Below the pieces are notes generated by a model. That model did no database searches and was not told the origin of the DNA. It saw nothing but the letters and a program-made list of their open reading frames with translations. Position numbers and translations under genes: made by a program. Below are positions 61,335 to 64,000 of a stretch of 64,000 bases of DNA, one piece after another (position 1 is the first letter of the stretch; the number at the start of each line of letters is the position of its first letter). Source of the stretch: Coriobacteriaceae bacterium. Its GTDB lineage: Bacteria; Actinomycetota; Coriobacteriia; Coriobacteriales; Coriobacteriaceae. Where the stretch lies: contig CADFMD010000012.1 in assembly GCA_902835305.1 (NCBI GenBank), positions 1 through 64,000 of the forward strand, given 5' to 3'.

Positions 61335-62674
61335 TCGACCGCCGCGCCCAGCGCGATAGTTCAATATCAATCTTTCGCATCATTGCCGTTGCCTGCGCCA
61401 TTTGCGTGCTGGTGTACTTTATTTTTGCCTTGGTGACCGGTATCGAGCCGATCGCCACGGTGATTGCCTGCGCGCTGCTGTGCATCTTTCTGTGCATCTT
61501 TATCTTTTTGACGCTCAATCCCGATTCGGTGCGCTCCCAGTACACCGAGGAGACGCTCTCGGTGGCCTCGGCCATGCTCGAGGACATTAAGGGCGGTCTG
61601 ACGCAGGAGTCGGCGCGTTTGGTGTGCCGGCGCATTTTGCCCGAGACGCGCGCCATGACGGTGGCCATCACCGACGAGGGCAACGTGCTTGCCTGCGCGG
61701 GAGAGTTTGAGGAAAAACTACTGCCAGATTCTCCCATCCACACGCTTGCCACACGCTACGTTATCGAACATGGCATCGTGCAGTCGTTCAACCGTATGGT
61801 GGATGTCGTGGGCTCGGACGGCTCGCACAACCAAGTTCCCGCCGGCATTATCGCCCCCATCAAGGTGGGCGATCGTACCGTCGGCACGCTCAAGTTCTAC
61901 TACAAGACCCCGCGCGCCGTCGACCGTACCCAGTACGCGCTTGCCTCGGGCTTTGCCGAGATCTTGTCCACGCAGCTCGCCATCCACGAGCTCGAGGTGC
62001 AAAAGGAGCTCACGGCGCGCGCCGAGGTGCGTGCGCTGCAGGCGCAGATTAACCCGCACTTCCTGTTCAACACGCTGAACACCATTGCATCGTTTACGCG
62101 CACCGACCCGCTGCGGGCCCGCGAACTGCTTCGTGAGTTCTCATCGTTCTATCGTGCCACACTCGACAACTCGGGATCGCTTATTCCGGTCTCGCGCGAG
62201 GTCGCACAGACCAAGCGCTACCTTACCTTTGAGAAGGCCCGCTTTGGCGAGGACCGCGTGCTTGCGACGTTCGATGTGTCCGAGGACGTGGAAGATACGC
62301 TGGTGCCGGCGTTCGTGATCCAGCCGATTGTCGAGAACGCCGTACGTCATGGTATGGGCGATGACGACGCCCTGAGGATCGACGTGACCGTTCACCAAGA
62401 CGGCGAGGATGCAATCTTGATTGCCGTGGCCGATAATGGCGTGGGCATGGATGAGGGTACCGCCGCCAGACTGTTTGACGAGCGCTCTGCCCGTCCCGAC
62501 GCCAGCTCTCCCCAGGGTGGCGGCGCCGGTGTGGCCATGCACAATATTTCAGAGCGCATCCATCGCTTTTATGGGCCGCACTCCTATACGCGTGTCGAAT
62601 CGGCGCCGGGCAAGGGCACCAAAGTGCTCCTTCATCTTGATTTGTCAGAGAGCATCTTTGACATTCAAGAGTAA
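61331..62674 (+). CDS. LytS-like sensor histidine kinase, system 2
   Basis: Paralog of the kinase at 55419-56804; 447 aa. Two membrane helices (about 16-62), a GAF-like region, then QINPHFLFNTLNTI and an ATPase domain with IVENAVRHGM, DNGVGMD and GAGVAMHNI. The same spacing of domains and the phrase ALASGF(A)-(D/E)-(L/I)-(I/L)-STQLA are shared with system 1. Its partner regulator starts 72 bp downstream. Confidence 0.9.
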   Translation: MIDRRAQRDSSISIFRIIAVACAICVLVYFIFALVTGIEPIATVIACALLCIFLCIFIFLTLNPDSVRSQYTEETLSVASAMLEDIKGGLTQESARLVCRRILPETRAMTVAITDEGNVLACAGEFEEKLLPDSPIHTLATRYVIEHGIVQSFNRMVDVVGSDGSHNQVPAGIIAPIKVGDRTVGTLKFYYKTPRAVDRTQYALASGFAEILSTQLAIHELEVQKELTARAEVRALQAQINPHFLFNTLNTIASFTRTDPLRARELLREFSSFYRATLDNSGSLIPVSREVAQTKRYLTFEKARFGEDRVLATFDVSEDVEDTLVPAFVIQPIVENAVRHGMGDDDALRIDVTVHQDGEDAILIAVADNGVGMDEGTAARLFDERSARPDASSPQGGGAGVAMHNISERIHRFYGPHSYTRVESAPGKGTKVLLHLDLSESIFDIQE

Positions 62675-62746
62675 AATAAAAGGCTACGGGCTCAACGTCA
62701 TGCGACGGATGCCCGGCGTAGTTATTTGACGAAAGGTTTTATCCCT

Positions 62747-63463
62747 ATGCTGCGTGCGATGATTGTGGATGATGAGGCGCCGGCTCGCTCGGAGCTTCGC
62801 TTCCTGCTCGAGCAAACGGGCAAGATCGGCACGATTACGGAGGCGTCGAGCGTCCGCTCCGCCATCGAGATGCTTATGGAAAGTCGCGTGGATGTCGTGT
62901 TTCTCGATATCTCGATGCCCGGTGCCTCGGGCCTGCAACTTGCCGAGGCGCTGCATAAGCTCAAAAATCCGCCGGCGATCGTGTTTGTGACTGCGTATAG
63001 CGACCATGCGGTCGAGGCATTCGACGTGGATGCCGTCGATTATCTGATGAAGCCGGTCGAGGAAGCTCGCTTGGATCGCGCGATCGAGAAGGTCATGCAA
63101 CGCGCCAAGCCGGTTACGGACAGCAAGGTGACCATCGAGCGTATCCCGGTGGAAAAGGGCGGCCGTAAGGTGCTCATTCCCGTGGACGACATTCGCTTTA
63201 TCATGGCCAAGGACGATTACTCCTGCATCTATACCGTCGATGATCGCTTTTTGTCGACGACCTCGCTGGCGCAGTTTGAGGCCAAGCTCTGCGATTTTGG
63301 CTTCTTCCGTGTTCACCGTCGCTATATCGTCAACCTGGCGTGCGTTACGGACGTCGAGACGGTGCCCTCGGGCGCCATCCAGCTGGGCATTACGGGCGTC
63401 GACGAACGCGTGCCGGTTTCGCGCCGCCGCGTCGTGCCGCTCAAGAAGGCCCTGAGTCTCTAG
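62747..63463 (+). CDS. LytTR-family response regulator, system 2
   Basis: Response regulator of 238 aa, paralog of 56843-57577. The receiver has IVDDEAP, VVFLDISMPG and MKPVEE. The LytTR domain includes LIPVDDIRFIMAKDD and FFRVHRRYIVNLA, ending VPVSRRRVVPLKKA, as in system 1 (VPVSRRRAAEVKS). ATG 62747 is taken; a TTG at 62726 overlaps the aaagg SD. Confidence 0.92.
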   Translation: MLRAMIVDDEAPARSELRFLLEQTGKIGTITEASSVRSAIEMLMESRVDVVFLDISMPGASGLQLAEALHKLKNPPAIVFVTAYSDHAVEAFDVDAVDYLMKPVEEARLDRAIEKVMQRAKPVTDSKVTIERIPVEKGGRKVLIPVDDIRFIMAKDDYSCIYTVDDRFLSTTSLAQFEAKLCDFGFFRVHRRYIVNLACVTDVETVPSGAIQLGITGVDERVPVSRRRVVPLKKALSL

Positions 63464-63469
63464 CACACT

Positions 63470-63520
63470 GGCCCCGCAGCCCTGTAGACCCATCGTCTGC
63501 GGAGCCGTGGGGCCCTTTTT
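63470..63520 (+). terminator. Terminator after system 2
   Basis: Stem ggcccc-gcag ... ctgc ... ggggcc followed by five T (63516-63520). Confidence 0.75.
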
Positions 63521-63559
63521 GTATGTATCTGCCGAATCGTTTTTTGCGGAAGGGATCCC

Positions 63560-64000
63560 ATGAACAGTGCAAGCGCCAAGCGCATCGACATCATCTCGGA
63601 CACCCACGGCTATCTTTCGCCTGCGCTCCTGGATGAGCTTGAAGGCGCAGACCTGATTATCCACGCCGGCGACCTCACGTCAGAGATGGACTACGAGCAC
63701 CTATGTACCATCGCCCCCGTGCGGGCCGTACTGGGCAACAACGATTACTACCGCGACTACGGCCCCGATGTAGACCGTCTTGCGCTCTTTACCTACGAAG
63801 GCCTCAAATTCGCCGTAGCCCATTACCGCGAAGACCTTCCGGTGGGATCCGTAGACGTAGCCATCAACGGTCACACCCACGTAACCAAAGAAGCCCAAGT
63901 GGGCCGCTGCTTAGTCCTCAACCCGGGCAGCGCCAGCTACCCCAGAGGCACCCGAGGCCCCACCATGGCCAGAATGCTAGTAAAAGACGGCAAGATACTG
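63560..64000 (+). CDS. YfcE-like metallophosphoesterase (partial)
   Basis: Open from ATG 63560 to the right edge, 147 codons, incomplete. Motifs of the YfcE/MJ0936 phosphodiesterase family are present: ISDTHGYL, HAGDLTSE, VLGNNDYY, AHYRED, NGHTHV and NPGSASYPRG. Aaggga precedes the start. About ten residues or so are probably missing at the C-terminus. Confidence 0.9.
   Translation, partial: MNSASAKRIDIISDTHGYLSPALLDELEGADLIIHAGDLTSEMDYEHLCTIAPVRAVLGNNDYYRDYGPDVDRLALFTYEGLKFAVAHYREDLPVGSVDVAINGHTHVTKEAQVGRCLVLNPGSASYPRGTRGPTMARMLVKDGKIL

Overview
The window is a high-GC chromosomal segment that reads like a gut Coriobacteriia (Actinomycetota), most probably Collinsella or a close relative. 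The genus is an inference from gene content and style: a mannose-family PTS with a DUF956 protein, an actinobacterial peptidoglycan-signalling operon (kinase, FHA, PP2C, RodA/PBP, PASTA kinase), a large membrane LuxR regulator, NifJ-type pyruvate:ferredoxin oxidoreductase, LytS/LytTR two-component systems, an LAXTG-type wall anchor, and abundant short intergenic palindromic repeats. No rRNA and no CRISPR array were seen.

Layout. 1-3.8 kb: mannose-type PTS operon (EIIAB, EIIC, EIID) and DUF956 gene. 3.8-17.5 kb: an integrated mobilizable element in tRNA-Arg(CCU), bounded by a perfect 48-bp direct repeat (3855-3902 and 17490-17537). Going rightwards it carries a binding-site-like array, an XRE regulator, a wall-anchored CAP-domain adhesin, a zinc-finger lipoprotein candidate, a possible oriT region, MobC and relaxase, a tiny membrane peptide, three overlapping metallophosphoesterase genes, a coiled-coil protein, a broken RelE-like toxin, two small helix-turn-helix proteins and a tyrosine integrase. 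No type IV secretion genes are present, so transfer would need a helper. The chromosomal side of the right junction carries a 128-bp tandem repeat built from the tRNA 3' end and its terminator.

17.9-28.1 kb (minus strand): a six-gene operon, read kinase with membrane tail -> FhaA -> FhaB -> PP2C phosphatase -> a RodA/FtsW-PBP fusion -> PASTA kinase. It should couple Ser/Thr phosphorylation to wall synthesis. 28.5-33.9 kb: a membrane regulator with two LuxR domains, then an ABC-2 transporter operon with a secreted protein. 34-39.4 kb: YcxB-like protein, dnaX, two small genes, ybaB and recR. 39.6-43.3 kb: a second kinase/FHA operon. 43.8-47.3 kb: nifJ behind a long GC-rich leader. 47.7-49.1 kb: an AAA/DUF4143 ATPase with a 34-bp tandem repeat at its promoter. 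49.8-55.3 kb: carbamate kinase, C39-like peptidase (minus), APC permease and amidohydrolase. 55.4-63.5 kb: two paralogous LytS/LytTR systems around a phospholipase C-like protein, an MFS exporter and a glycosyltransferase. The window ends inside a YfcE-like phosphoesterase gene.

The strongest points for follow-up are the single-chain SEDS-PBP fusion, the integrated element with its triple phosphoesterase operon and candidate integrase or replication sites, the 128-bp tRNA-tail repeat, and the duplicated LuxR protein. Start codons below were often moved from the longest open frame to the one with the better Shine-Dalgarno (SD) spacing.
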